Source of the DNA: Haloferula sp. BvORR071
Lineage (GTDB): Bacteria; Verrucomicrobiota; Verrucomicrobiia; Verrucomicrobiales; Akkermansiaceae
Reading direction: 5' to 3'
Length of the DNA: 55,024 nt
Assembly (NCBI RefSeq): GCF_000739615.1
Contig: NZ_BATP01000049.1
Span: 1 to 55,024 of the forward strand
Both the position numbers and the translations under genes were made by a program. Of this stretch, positions 26,270-33,769 are shown piece by piece. Below the pieces are notes generated by a model. That model had not been told where the DNA came from, searched no databases, and worked only from the letters and a program-made list of their open reading frames with translations. Position 1 is the stretch's first letter; the number at the start of each line of letters is the position of its first letter.

Positions 26270-26567
26270 GCCGGTGCTGCCGTTTGGTGGCGCAGCCGCT
26301 TTCGGAGTGCTTGCCGGGCGCATGTGCGACTCAGGGCGCGGTCGAGGTTCCAGGTGAGTCTTCCGCTATCTTGTGCTTGGGGTGGATACTTCGTTAGGTG
26401 GGCGAATTCCAAGTGGGGGTGTTATCGCTACCAGACACAGGGAATGGGGTGGATACGCCTAGAACTTGTATAACGTGCCGAGGGGATACCTCGCACAAAA
26501 AGCGGCGATACTCGCACGCACTCCGAAAGCGGCTACGCCGCAAAGGGGAATACTTACCCAGTGCTGA

Positions 26568-27431
26568 TCAGAACGGTGCCTTCACCAAGGTGGCGAGCAG
26601 TTCTTCCATCAGCTCGGCATCTTCCGTCTCTCCCCGCACCGACCATGCGGTGGCGAGTTCTTCCACGACACGCACGAGCAATTCGCCCGGTGTGGCGGCG
26701 CGGGTGGCGATCATGCGGACTTCACGGGGATAGCGGCGCATGCGGTGGGCGAGATCTTCCGTCAGCACGCGGCGGCCTTTCATGTGCGGCTCGCTCAGCA
26801 GGACATTGCCTTCGTCGTGATATCGGCACAGGAAAGACTGCGGCAGCATCAGGCCATCGACATCGATATCCAGACGCCGGGCGATCAGTAGGAATAGGAT
26901 TCCCAGACCGACCGCATTGGAGGGATTACCCGCCAGGACATGCGCCAGATCATAGTTATCCGGATCGTCTTCGTCGCCCTGGCGGGCGGCAAAGCGGCCG
27001 CTTTCAAATAGCACGCGATTAAGACCGGCGGCACCGTCCTCGCTGGCGACAAATTCCAGTTCCTCCGCCAGCAGGTCCAGTCCGTCGCCCAGCGGCTGGC
27101 GCATGGTCACGCCGTCATGGAGATAGTCGGACAGGCTGCGTAGCAGGGCTTCGAAAAGTTCCCAATCGTCCAGCACCGCGGCGGCGCCGCCGGCGGGGAC
27201 CACCCATTCGCGGCGCAGGCGCTCGCGGCGGGCAGGGAGGAGCAGCAAGGAGAGCAACTCGAGCTCGGCTTCGCCAAGAGGGACTTCGCTCTCGCTGAGA
27301 AGCTCGCTGACGTCACCTCCAAAGGCGGAAAGGGCGTTTTCGACCGATGCACGGACCGGTGGGGAGTCGTCGTCCAGCAGCCTCAGCAAAACGGCGAGGC
27401 GTTCCGGCGATGTATCGGTCCCGATGGTCAC
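26568..27431 (-). CDS. SirB1/transglutaminase-like family protein (Transglut_core2)
   Basis: A 287-aa soluble protein. The central region NYDLAHVLAGNPSNAVGLGI with LFLLIARRLDIDVDGLMLPQ and FLCRYH matches SirB1/YchA-type proteins, which keep a transglutaminase-like fold (established family; biochemical role unclear). The N-terminal region has HEAT-like helices (SPPVRASVENALSAFG). I chose the GTG at 27431 because the open frame further upstream runs into the tRNA-Val gene, whose CCA ends 15 nt before this codon. The gene is therefore probably expressed from a transcript that includes the tRNA, or from a promoter within it. Confidence 0.8.
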   Translation of the reverse strand: MTIGTDTSPERLAVLLRLLDDDSPPVRASVENALSAFGGDVSELLSESEVPLGEAELELLSLLLLPARRERLRREWVVPAGGAAAVLDDWELFEALLRSLSDYLHDGVTMRQPLGDGLDLLAEELEFVASEDGAAGLNRVLFESGRFAARQGDEDDPDNYDLAHVLAGNPSNAVGLGILFLLIARRLDIDVDGLMLPQSFLCRYHDEGNVLLSEPHMKGRRVLTEDLAHRMRRYPREVRMIATRAATPGELLVRVVEELATAWSVRGETEDAELMEELLATLVKAPF

Positions 27432-27446
27432 TACGAAGAAGGGGAA

Positions 27447-27521
27447 TGGTGCGCGATACTGGGATCGAACCAGTGACCCCCACCGTGTCAAGGTGGTGCT
27501 CTACCGCTGAGCTAACCGCGC
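27447..27521 (-). tRNA. tRNA-Val (anticodon GAC), CCA encoded
   Basis: A complete 75-nt cloverleaf on the minus strand. The acceptor GCGCGGT pairs with ATCGCGC, and the D arm is GCTC...GAGC. The anticodon stem CCACC/GGTGG encloses loop TTGACAC (anticodon GAC, reads GUC), followed by variable GGGTC. The T arm is ACTGG-TTCGATC-CCAGT, then discriminator A and a genomically encoded CCA. All stems pair, with one G-U in the acceptor. Confidence 0.97.
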
Positions 27522-27554
27522 TAATTTGCCTTTGCCCCCGGACGGGGGCGGGAG

Positions 27555-27591
27555 AATGGGTGGCGATCCACGGGGATGCAACCCATTTTTT
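27555..27591 (+). terminator. Hairpin with T-run upstream of tRNA-Val
   Basis: AATGGGT (27555-27561) pairs with ACCCATT (27581-27587), with further inner pairing of GATCC-type sequence, and a run of six T ends at 27591. On the plus strand this resembles an intrinsic terminator, yet no plus-strand gene precedes it. It may be part of a repeat element. It lies about 35 bp upstream of the tRNA on the other strand. Confidence 0.35.
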
Positions 27592-27628
27592 CGCTCCCAA
27601 ATCCGAATTTCGGGTGCTGCCGGAAGAA

Positions 27629-27732
27629 GGCACCACGAATCGCACGAATCTTACGAATGAAGATTACCATGCCCGGTGATTTCAGCCCTCCTCTGCCCCT
27701 TGATTCGGTGGATTCGTCCGATTCGTGGTGCC
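27629..27732. repeat. MITE-like inverted repeat with GGCACCACGAATCG arms
   Basis: The left arm 27629-27658 begins GGCACCACGAATCGCACGAA. The right arm 27702-27732 is its complement with a few mismatches, ending TTCGTGGTGCC. About 43 bp separate the arms. Each arm is itself a string of CGAAT-type units. No transposase gene is present. From memory, similar CACGAAT-rich inverted repeats are scattered in other bacterial genomes, so a non-autonomous mobile element is plausible. Confidence 0.55.
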
Positions 27733-27771
27733 TTTCTCTTCCACGACGGATCTGTCCGGTGCCGGGCAATA

Positions 27772-27801
27772 AAAAGGGCGGGGAGCCGAAACTCCCCGCC
27801 G
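27772..27801 (-). terminator. Intrinsic terminator of the BlaI/H1-like gene
   Basis: On the minus strand, GGCGGGGAG and CTCCCCGCC form a 9-bp perfect stem with a 6-nt loop, followed by CTTTTT. It lies about 77 nt after the stop of the BlaI/H1-like fusion gene, which reads toward it. Confidence 0.85.
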
Positions 27802-27877
27802 TTTGAGACAGTTGGACTCAACGCGAACAGGCCGTCGGGCGGATGCCATCGGGCACTGCTGCGAATGGAGTAGAACT

Positions 27878-28636
27878 TTATTTGGCCTTCTTGGCAGCCT
27901 TCTTAGCGGCCTTCTTCGCCGGAGCAGCCTTCTTGGCGGACTTGGCGACCTTCTTGGCGACCTTCTTGGCGGCCTTCTTAGCAGCTTTCTTGGCAGGTGC
28001 CTTCTTCGCCGGAGCCTTCTTGGCGGCCTTCTTCGCTACGGTCTTCTTGGCAGCCTTCTTCGCCGCCTTCTTGGCAGACTTGGCAGGCTTCTTGGCGGCC
28101 TTCTTGGCAACCTTCTTGGCGGCAGCCTTCTTAGCAGGTGCCTTCTTGGCGGCGGCCTTCTTGGCAGGCGCCTTCTTTGCTACCTTCTTGGCGGCGGCCT
28201 TCTTGGCAGGCGCCTTCTTGGCGGCCTTCTTGGCAGCCTTCTTCGCTGTTTTCTTTGCAGCCATGGCTTTGTGTCTTTTGAGTTCGCGTTCGATGTTGGT
28301 TTTCTCATCCGGCGTTAACGTGCCAGCGGAGAGTAGTGCGAGGATCGCCTCACCGAGACGGCCCCCGAAAGCGTTGGTAAGAAAGTCGTGCGATGCACGG
28401 CGGACAATCGTGTCCTGGGAAAACGCGGCTTCATAAACATGGGCGCGGCCATCGCGCACCCGCTTCACGAGCTTCTTGCGCTCGAGGCTTTGCAATACGG
28501 ACAGCACCGTGGTGTAGGCCCGGTCCTTCCCGTCAGGAAGGGCTTCAAGTACGGCACTTACCGTAGAGGGACCTTCGTGCCACAAAACAGACAGGGCTTG
28601 TAGCTCGAGGTTGGAGGGATGTGTGACGCGTGCCAT
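27878..28636 (-). CDS. BlaI/MecI/CopY-type repressor fused to a Lys/Ala-rich histone H1-like tail
   Basis: A 252-aa protein in two halves. Residues 1-123 form a BlaI/MecI-type winged helix with its dimerisation helices (LELQALSVLWHEGPSTVSAV, YTTVLSVLQSLERKKLVKRV, VYEAAFSQDTIVRRASHDFL). Residues 125-252 are almost only Lys, Ala and Pro in KKAAKK/PAKKA units, the composition of bacterial H1-like (Hc1/AlgP-type) DNA-binding tails. Such tails bind DNA without sequence preference (established for H1-like proteins). The fusion would join an operator reader to a DNA-coating arm (inference). No BlaR-type sensor protease is next to it. A good promoter lies upstream and a strong terminator downstream, so it is monocistronic. 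Confidence 0.85.
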   Translation of the reverse strand: MARVTHPSNLELQALSVLWHEGPSTVSAVLEALPDGKDRAYTTVLSVLQSLERKKLVKRVRDGRAHVYEAAFSQDTIVRRASHDFLTNAFGGRLGEAILALLSAGTLTPDEKTNIERELKRHKAMAAKKTAKKAAKKAAKKAPAKKAAAKKVAKKAPAKKAAAKKAPAKKAAAKKVAKKAAKKPAKSAKKAAKKAAKKTVAKKAAKKAPAKKAPAKKAAKKAAKKVAKKVAKSAKKAAPAKKAAKKAAKKAK

Positions 28637-28666
28637 GATGGTGTGACCGCCCGAATTGGTGGCACC

Positions 28667-28695
28667 ATAAAGCTAGTAGTTCACAATTACGTCAA
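28667..28695 (-). promoter_or_regulatory. Sigma70-type promoter of the BlaI/H1-like gene
   Basis: On the minus strand, TTGACG (28690-28695) and CTTTAT (28667-28672) are separated by exactly 17 bp, with the ATG about 31 nt beyond the -10. The -35 is near-consensus and the -10 is moderate. The spacer contains GAACTACTAG, partly symmetric. Confidence 0.55.
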
Positions 28696-28735
28696 GTTCA
28701 AATTGCTGGATTTTTTGATAAACTTAAATAATTTC

Positions 28736-28782
28736 CGCGGCCTCATTCGGCCGCGAACAGCTATCTACGATAACTATCGTAG
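28736..28782. promoter_or_regulatory. Candidate BlaI-type operator plus adjacent GC-rich hairpin
   Basis: CTACGAT-AACT-ATCGTAG (28765-28782) is a perfect 7-bp-arm palindrome about 70 bp upstream of the repressor's -35. It resembles TACnnnn-type dyads used by BlaI/MecI/CopY repressors. Next to it, CGCGGCC-TCATTC-GGCCGCG (about 28736-28755) is a perfect hairpin that could end the TlpA-like transcript coming from the other side. Operator function is inferred from symmetry and location. Confidence 0.45.
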
Positions 28783-28796
28783 TTCATCATTGCTCC

Positions 28797-29774
28797 TCAC
28801 TTCGCCTTCGGTGGCGCTTGTTTCAAGGCTGGAGCGACCTTGTAGAGCTCTTCGCGCAAGTGGTCTTCAGTCGGATGACCGTTGAAGAGCACCTTGCCAT
28901 CGGCGGAGATCAGCACCATCGCGGGAACGCTCTGGATGCGCAGCAAACGCGAGAGAGTGTCGCTTTCGCGGTCGATCAACCATGCGCCCGGCGGCTTCTC
29001 GCCGAGTGTGGCGACGATGCGCTTGGCATCCTTCAGCTGGTCCGCGTCGGCATCCGCCATCAGTGAAACGACGGCGATGTCGTTCTTCAAAAGCTGGTTT
29101 GCGGTGGTCTTGAAGTCGGGCATGGCGTCCTCGCACTCGCGGCTCCAGGGCGACCACAAGTGGATGAGCAGTGCCTTCTTCTTGCCCATGATCGAGGACA
29201 ATGCGACCGGATCGCCGCCGAAGATCGAGTCGAACTTGGCGCTGAAATCGATCTTCACGGCGCGCATCGCTTCATCCATGCGCATGCGGTCGATGTGCGG
29301 GGCGAAGGCCGCAGCCTGGCGCGGGCTGAGCCAGAAGGCCTCGGTGATGTGCTTCTTGAAGCCGTCCTTGTCCTTCTTTTCGAGGTCGGCGATGGCTTGC
29401 ACGTATTCGATCACTGCCAGCCAATCCTCGCGGACGGCGAAGATTTCGGAGTCTTCGAGCTTGAAGCTGTCCTTGCGCTTGAGGAATTCCGGCAGCAGCG
29501 CGGCCAGCTTGGCATCCTCGCGCTGGTCCACGTGGTAGAGGAAGCGGGCTTCGAGGATGCCCTGTTCGCTGACGCCCGCGTCGCGGGCTTTCTTGATTGC
29601 GGCCTCGAAGGCGCCGGTGTCGCCGCGCTCGGAGAGCATTTGCTCGAGCGCGGCGCGCTTCGGCGAGAGGTTCGCGTAGGGATCCTCATCCGGTTTATCG
29701 TGCCCCTCGTCCGCGCAGGCGACCGCCACGATGGCCAGCGCTGCGAGGGTCCTGACGAATCCGGAGAGTTTCAT
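28797..29774 (-). CDS. Exported thioredoxin-like (TlpA/AhpC-TSA) protein lacking the first active-site Cys
   Basis: A 325-aa protein with signal peptide FVRTLAALAIVAVACADEG. An N-terminal helical region of about 160 residues is followed by a thioredoxin fold (KKALLIHLWSPWSRECEDAM; cis-Pro strand SVPAMVLISADGKVLFNGHP). The usual WCxxC is replaced by W-S-x-x-C (Ser211, Cys214), so only the resolving-position Cys remains and classical disulfide exchange is not expected. It may act as a binding module or use a single Cys. It lies immediately upstream (same strand) of the BlaI/H1-like gene and 11 nt after a LysM lipoprotein gene. Confidence 0.8.
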   Translation of the reverse strand: MKLSGFVRTLAALAIVAVACADEGHDKPDEDPYANLSPKRAALEQMLSERGDTGAFEAAIKKARDAGVSEQGILEARFLYHVDQREDAKLAALLPEFLKRKDSFKLEDSEIFAVREDWLAVIEYVQAIADLEKKDKDGFKKHITEAFWLSPRQAAAFAPHIDRMRMDEAMRAVKIDFSAKFDSIFGGDPVALSSIMGKKKALLIHLWSPWSRECEDAMPDFKTTANQLLKNDIAVVSLMADADADQLKDAKRIVATLGEKPPGAWLIDRESDTLSRLLRIQSVPAMVLISADGKVLFNGHPTEDHLREELYKVAPALKQAPPKAK

Positions 29775-29785
29775 GCGGGTAGGAA

Positions 29786-30484
29786 TCAGGGGATGCGCAG
29801 CTTGGCGCCCAGGACCACGGTATCGTTGGTGAGGTGGTTGGCCTTCTTAAGGGCGTCCACGCTCACGTTGTGCTGGCGGGCAATCTTGCCGAGGCTGTCG
29901 CCCTTGACCACGGTGTGGGTCTTGCCGCTGGTGGTGGCGGCGGGAGCGGAGCGGGTGGTGTGAGTGGAAGGTGCCGCGTGCGCAGCTGCCGGAGCTGCGG
30001 CAGCGGATGCGGATGCGGAGCCACCCGGAATGGTGAGCTTCTTGCCGAGCACCACGGTATCGCTGGTCATGCCATTCGCCTGCTTGATCGCGGCGGAGGT
30101 CACGCCATGGCGGCGGGCGATGCCGCCGAGGGTGTCACCCTTTACCACGGTATAGGTGACACTGGCTCCCGATGCGGGGCGGGTGGCATGCGTGGGTGCC
30201 GCCGAGTGGGAAGGTGCCGGCGTGGGGCTGGCCTGCGCTGTGTTCTCCTCGTACGCGGCGGGCGAGTAGGTCGGATTGCTGTTGCTGTTCGCCGGTGGAT
30301 TCACCGGCTGATAGGGCACGGATTCACCGGAGCCGCCATCTGGCACGCCGTAGGGATTGGCGGTATCGTAGTTGCCATCGCCACCACCGGCGGTGTCATA
30401 GTTCGGATCCTTTTTCTTGAAGGCCGAGCACGAGGGCAGGGCGATGGCGAGTGCGGCGAGCGTAAGGTAGCGTGTGGCAGTCAT
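29786..30484 (-). CDS. LysM-repeat lipoprotein
   Basis: A 232-aa protein. The ATG at 30484 gives a short lipoprotein signal (LTLAALAIALPSC) with the Cys near residue 19; a TTG eight codons upstream is less likely. A long Gly/Pro/Ser linker with NPYGVPDGGSGESVPYQPVN leads to two LysM modules: TYTVVKGDTLGGIARRHGVT and, after an Ala/Thr linker, THTVVKGDSLGKIARQHNVS. LysM binds N-acetyl glucan backbones such as peptidoglycan (established), so the protein is probably anchored to a membrane and bound to the wall. It is likely cotranscribed with the TlpA-like gene 11 nt downstream. Confidence 0.88.
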   Translation of the reverse strand: MTATRYLTLAALAIALPSCSAFKKKDPNYDTAGGGDGNYDTANPYGVPDGGSGESVPYQPVNPPANSNSNPTYSPAAYEENTAQASPTPAPSHSAAPTHATRPASGASVTYTVVKGDTLGGIARRHGVTSAAIKQANGMTSDTVVLGKKLTIPGGSASASAAAAPAAAHAAPSTHTTRSAPAATTSGKTHTVVKGDSLGKIARQHNVSVDALKKANHLTNDTVVLGAKLRIP

Positions 30485-30710
30485 GGATTTCGAGGCAGAG
30501 AGTAGCAAGGAGCGCCGGGATTGGAAAGTCGCACGGCTCGTGAGAAAAACGAGGCTGTATCCGCGCTTCGTTCAAATGATCGGGAGCGCTGTGGTCAATC
30601 GCGGAATGAAGAGAGTGCCGAGTGAGCAGTGATCGGTGATCAGTGAAAGGCATCCCAATGGGGCACTGATGAAATGCGTGTACGGCGATTGTTGGGTTCA
30701 CTCGCCCTGC

Positions 30711-30731
30711 CGGAATGGCGCAGCCATTCCG
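30711..30731. repeat. Dispersed 21-bp palindrome, copy 2 (at the tatD stop codon)
   Basis: Arms CGGAATGGC and GCCATTCCG flank GCA. The next three bases (30732-30734, CTA) are the tatD stop codon TAG on the minus strand, so the hairpin begins at the first nucleotide after the stop. The rest of the 30485-30710 gap shows only a small direct repeat of GTGATC/CAGTGA-type words near 30620-30650 and no gene. Confidence 0.75.
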
Positions 30732-31535
30732 CTACGGGAGGCGGAAGAACTTCTCTGCGGTGGCGCTGGTGGCAGCGGCGAGTGCTTCAAGTGATTCGCC
30801 GCGTGCCTTGGCAAGATGCTCGGCGACGTGGCGCACGTAGCCGGGTTCATTGCGCTTGCCGCGGTGGGGCATGGGCGCGAGGTACGGTGAGTCGGTCTCC
30901 AGCATGAAGCTGCCAGCAGGCAGTGCGGCCGCGGTGGCGAGCACGTCGGTGGCATTCTTGAAGGTCGCCACGCCGCCGAAGGAGACCAAGCCGCCGAGGG
31001 CAATGACCTCGCGCGCGTTCGCTTCCGGGCCGATGAAGCAGTGGAAGACGGGGCGGACCTTTGCCGCGTGGCGCCTATATATAGTCAGCGCATCGTGGAA
31101 GGAGGCCTCGCCGCTGGCATCACGGGTGTGGATCACCACATTGAGGCCGGACTCCGCGGCGAATTGGAAATGCTGTTCGAGCAGGTCGCGCTGGCGGGCA
31201 CGGAAGGCCTCCGTGTCCCAGCCCTCGGGCGCGGGGTGGTAGTAGTCGAGGCCGGTCTCGCCGATGCCGCAGACCCGTGGGTCGGCGGCATGGGGACGCA
31301 GGTGATCGATCACGTCATCCGGAGCCTCGTGGACCTCGCAGGGATGGATCCCGATGCAGATCGAGACTTCCGGATGCGCCGCGGCGATCGCGAGGTTCGC
31401 CTCGAGGTCATCCAGGCCGGTGACTAGGCTGACCATCCGGGTGATGCCCGCGGCATGCGCGCGGGCGATCAGCTCGGGGACTTCGGCACGGGAGAACTTA
31501 TGGCTCGCCAGGTGGCAGTGTGAATCGGTCAGCAT
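30732..31535 (-). CDS. tatD: TatD-family metal-dependent deoxyribonuclease
   Basis: A 267-aa TIM-barrel amidohydrolase. Metal ligands are visible in order: DSHCHL near the N-terminus, the Glu of [24 protein letters not shown] and ETDSPYLAP. It matches the usual YcfH/TatD length. The family acts as 3'-5' exonucleases in DNA repair/turnover (established). Its 5' end overlaps the 3' end of the POT transporter gene by 38 bp on the same strand, which suggests translational coupling. Its TAG stop abuts the 21-bp palindrome. Confidence 0.93.
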   Translation of the reverse strand: MLTDSHCHLASHKFSRAEVPELIARAHAAGITRMVSLVTGLDDLEANLAIAAAHPEVSICIGIHPCEVHEAPDDVIDHLRPHAADPRVCGIGETGLDYYHPAPEGWDTEAFRARQRDLLEQHFQFAAESGLNVVIHTRDASGEASFHDALTIYRRHAAKVRPVFHCFIGPEANAREVIALGGLVSFGGVATFKNATDVLATAAALPAGSFMLETDSPYLAPMPHRGKRNEPGYVRHVAEHLAKARGESLEALAAATSATAEKFFRLP

Positions 31536-33417
31536 CGTCGGCCTCGGTCTGCAAATAGGTCTTGGGCCGGTAGATGATGGCGAAGGGAATGTAAAGGACG
31601 GTGGTGGCGAGCATCAGCCAGGTGAAGAAGCGGAAGTAGGCCGCGCCTTCGAGCTTGGTCTGGCCACCGGAGAAGGCCGCCGCTTCATAGGTGGTCTCGG
31701 TCGCCGCCTTCGCCTGTGCGATCCCCAAGGCTTCCTTGCGCTGCTCCAGCCAGGTCTTCGCCGGTTGGATCGAGTCGAGCCAGGACTTCTGCTTCGGCGG
31801 GGCCGGCTTGGCCACCGTGACGAGCAGGCCCTGGTTCCACTGATTGTCGGATTTGCCCTCCGGGCCGTTGCTGATCACCTGGAAGGAGGTGGCGTCCACG
31901 ATCTTGTAGCGGATGGGTTGTCCCCAGGGATCCTTGCCCAAGTCGGGAACCTTGTCCTCGGCGGGCAGCTTGTGGTCTTGCGCGCGTGCCAAGCCTTCGA
32001 TGAGCTTCGCCGCGCTTTGATAGGTCTCTTGGCCGGGGATCTTGAGTTCGGCCACCGCGCCGCTGTCCATCTTCGCCTCGAAGTCGTCCGCAGTGCCGGT
32101 GGTCTTGTCGTAGCCGGCGATTTCGACGGTCCGGGGTTGGTCACGCCACTCCTTTGGCATCTTCCCGATCTGTTCCTCAAGCTGCACCGTCGCCGCGCTG
32201 GGGATCTGGATGTAGTGGTTGAGACCGGCGGTGAAGAAATTCCCCAAGGCAACCGAGAGCAGGTAGAGCGACATGATCATCGACTTCATCGTCTTCGGCG
32301 CCTGGGTGTAGGCAAACTCGAGGCCGACGATGGAGACCATAATCTCCGAGGCCGTGATGAGGATGTAGGCCAGGAACTGCCAGCCGATCGAGGGCTTCGC
32401 ACCACCATCGATCCACTGCTGGATCAAGGCGGTGAGGCCGAAGGAAATCACCATCAGCACGAAGCCGATGCCGATCTTCCGCAGGGGGGTCAGCTTGAAG
32501 ACCTTGCCCACCACAGGATAGATCACGAAGGTGAAGAGCGGGATGAAGCTCAGGATCAGGATCGGATTGACCGCTTGGATCTGGGACTCCAGCCAAGTCA
32601 CGCCGAGGAAATTCAGGTCCATTTGCGCCGCTTGGAAAACCCAAGAGGAGCCGGTCTGGTCATACAGCGCCCAGAAGGCGGCGATGAAAACGAAGAGCGG
32701 CACCAGCTTCGCGATCGCCACCAGTCCGTCCCGCGAGAACAGCTCGTCGAAAAACTTGAGGCCCGCGGGCGGGATGTGGACGAACTTGTTGCGGCCCATC
32801 CAGAACATCAGCGTCGCGAGTGCCATCAGCACCCCCGGCACGCCGAAGGCCCAGTGCGGCCCGTACCATTCCAGCAGCCAGGGCGTGAGCAGGGTAGAGA
32901 CGAAGGAGCCGAAGTTGATCGAGAAATAGAACCAATTGTAGATCTTGGTCAGCAGGTGGGTGTTCTTCGCGCCGAATTGGTCGCCCACGTGGGCGGAGAC
33001 GCAGGGCTTGATGCCGCCGGAGCCGATGCAGATCAGCGCCAGACCGGCGAAGAGCCACCAGCCGGAGTTCCCATGCATGCCCATGCAGGCGAGGGCGGCA
33101 TGGCCCATGCAGTAGACGATGGAGAGCCAGATGATGGTGCGGTATTTCCCCAGCACGATGTCGCTCAGCAGGGCCCCGAAGAGCGGGGTGAAATAGACGA
33201 CCAGGGAGAAGGTGTGATAGTGCTCCGTGGCTTGGGTGTTGCTCATGGCCGTGCCGCCCTTGCCGTCCAGCAGCCACAGGTATTTTGCCATGAAGACCAC
33301 CAGGATGGTCCGCATGCCGTAGTAGGAGAAGCGTTCCGCCGCTTCGTTGGAGACGATGTAGGGGATGCCGGGAGGCATCCGGTTGGTATCGACGGGGACG
33401 GTGCGGTGGGCGGACAT
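31498..33417 (-). CDS. POT-family peptide transporter with a GspG-like periplasmic/loop insert
   Basis: A 639-aa proton-dependent oligopeptide transporter (MFS). The first helix carries the signature [17 protein letters not shown] (ExxERFxYYG). It is clearly longer than a usual bacterial POT (about 460-500 aa). The extra sequence is a hydrophilic insert of about 150 residues before the last TM helix. Within it, [20 protein letters not shown] followed by [11 protein letters not shown] matches the C-terminal calcium-loop signature of type II secretion pseudopilin GspG. The final TM ([20 protein letters not shown]) follows. It overlaps tatD. Peptide import is family knowledge; the role of the insert is unknown. 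Confidence 0.9.
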   Translation of the reverse strand: MSAHRTVPVDTNRMPPGIPYIVSNEAAERFSYYGMRTILVVFMAKYLWLLDGKGGTAMSNTQATEHYHTFSLVVYFTPLFGALLSDIVLGKYRTIIWLSIVYCMGHAALACMGMHGNSGWWLFAGLALICIGSGGIKPCVSAHVGDQFGAKNTHLLTKIYNWFYFSINFGSFVSTLLTPWLLEWYGPHWAFGVPGVLMALATLMFWMGRNKFVHIPPAGLKFFDELFSRDGLVAIAKLVPLFVFIAAFWALYDQTGSSWVFQAAQMDLNFLGVTWLESQIQAVNPILILSFIPLFTFVIYPVVGKVFKLTPLRKIGIGFVLMVISFGLTALIQQWIDGGAKPSIGWQFLAYILITASEIMVSIVGLEFAYTQAPKTMKSMIMSLYLLSVALGNFFTAGLNHYIQIPSAATVQLEEQIGKMPKEWRDQPRTVEIAGYDKTTGTADDFEAKMDSGAVAELKIPGQETYQSAAKLIEGLARAQDHKLPAEDKVPDLGKDPWGQPIRYKIVDATSFQVISNGPEGKSDNQWNQGLLVTVAKPAPPKQKSWLDSIQPAKTWLEQRKEALGIAQAKAATETTYEAAAFSGGQTKLEGAAYFRFFTWLMLATTVLYIPFAIIYRPKTYLQTEADDADRFTLPPGEP

Positions 33418-33512
33418 GTATAAAGAGCGGGAGCTTGGCGCGGACGCTAGGGATCAGTTTTCGCGGCGTAAAGCGCGCGAAGCAGAAAGCGTGCGAATCA
33501 AGCGTGCCGTAG

Positions 33513-33769
33513 CGGAATGGCTGCGCCATTCCGGCTGGGGCGGATCCGGCCAAGAAGCTAACGGCGATTTGCGGGGAAAGCTCGCCCCGCTACGGCCTAA
33601 CGGAGGGGGCGGATCCGGCCAAGAACCGCATGGCGATTTCCGGGAAAGCTCGTCTCGCCGGAACGGCGCGGCCGTTCCGCCACGACCTAACGGAGGGGGC
33701 GGATCCGACTAAGAATCTCATGGCGATATGCGGGAAAGCTCGCCCCGCCGGAATGGCGCAGCCATTCCG
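33513..33769. repeat. Tandem array carrying 21-bp palindromes, copies 3-5, plus one unit lacking it
   Basis: The gap between the POT and fabH genes contains an inverted-orientation palindrome (33513-33533). Three direct repeats of about 60-90 bp then begin near 33538, 33605 and 33694, each starting GGGGGCGGATCCG and containing GGCGATTT..GGGAAAGCTCG. Units 2 and 3 carry palindromes at 33659-33679 (GGAACGG type) and 33749-33769 (GGAATGG type). Unit 1 reads CTCGCCCCG-CTACGG, exactly as if the palindrome had been removed. The last copy ends one base before the fabH TAG. Confidence 0.8.

Noticed and set aside
27432..27491. Longer N-terminus for the SirB1-like protein
   Set aside because: It would be translated through the tRNA-Val gene.
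27803..28436. Plus-strand Leu/Phe/Ala-rich frames opposite the BlaI/H1-like tail
   Set aside because: They are the complement of AAG/GCC repeat codons; no plausible start site or conserved sequence.
31354..33423. 689-aa plus-strand frame opposite the POT transporter
   Set aside because: His/Asp/Gly-rich antisense translation with no domain signature; the POT protein on the minus strand is clear.
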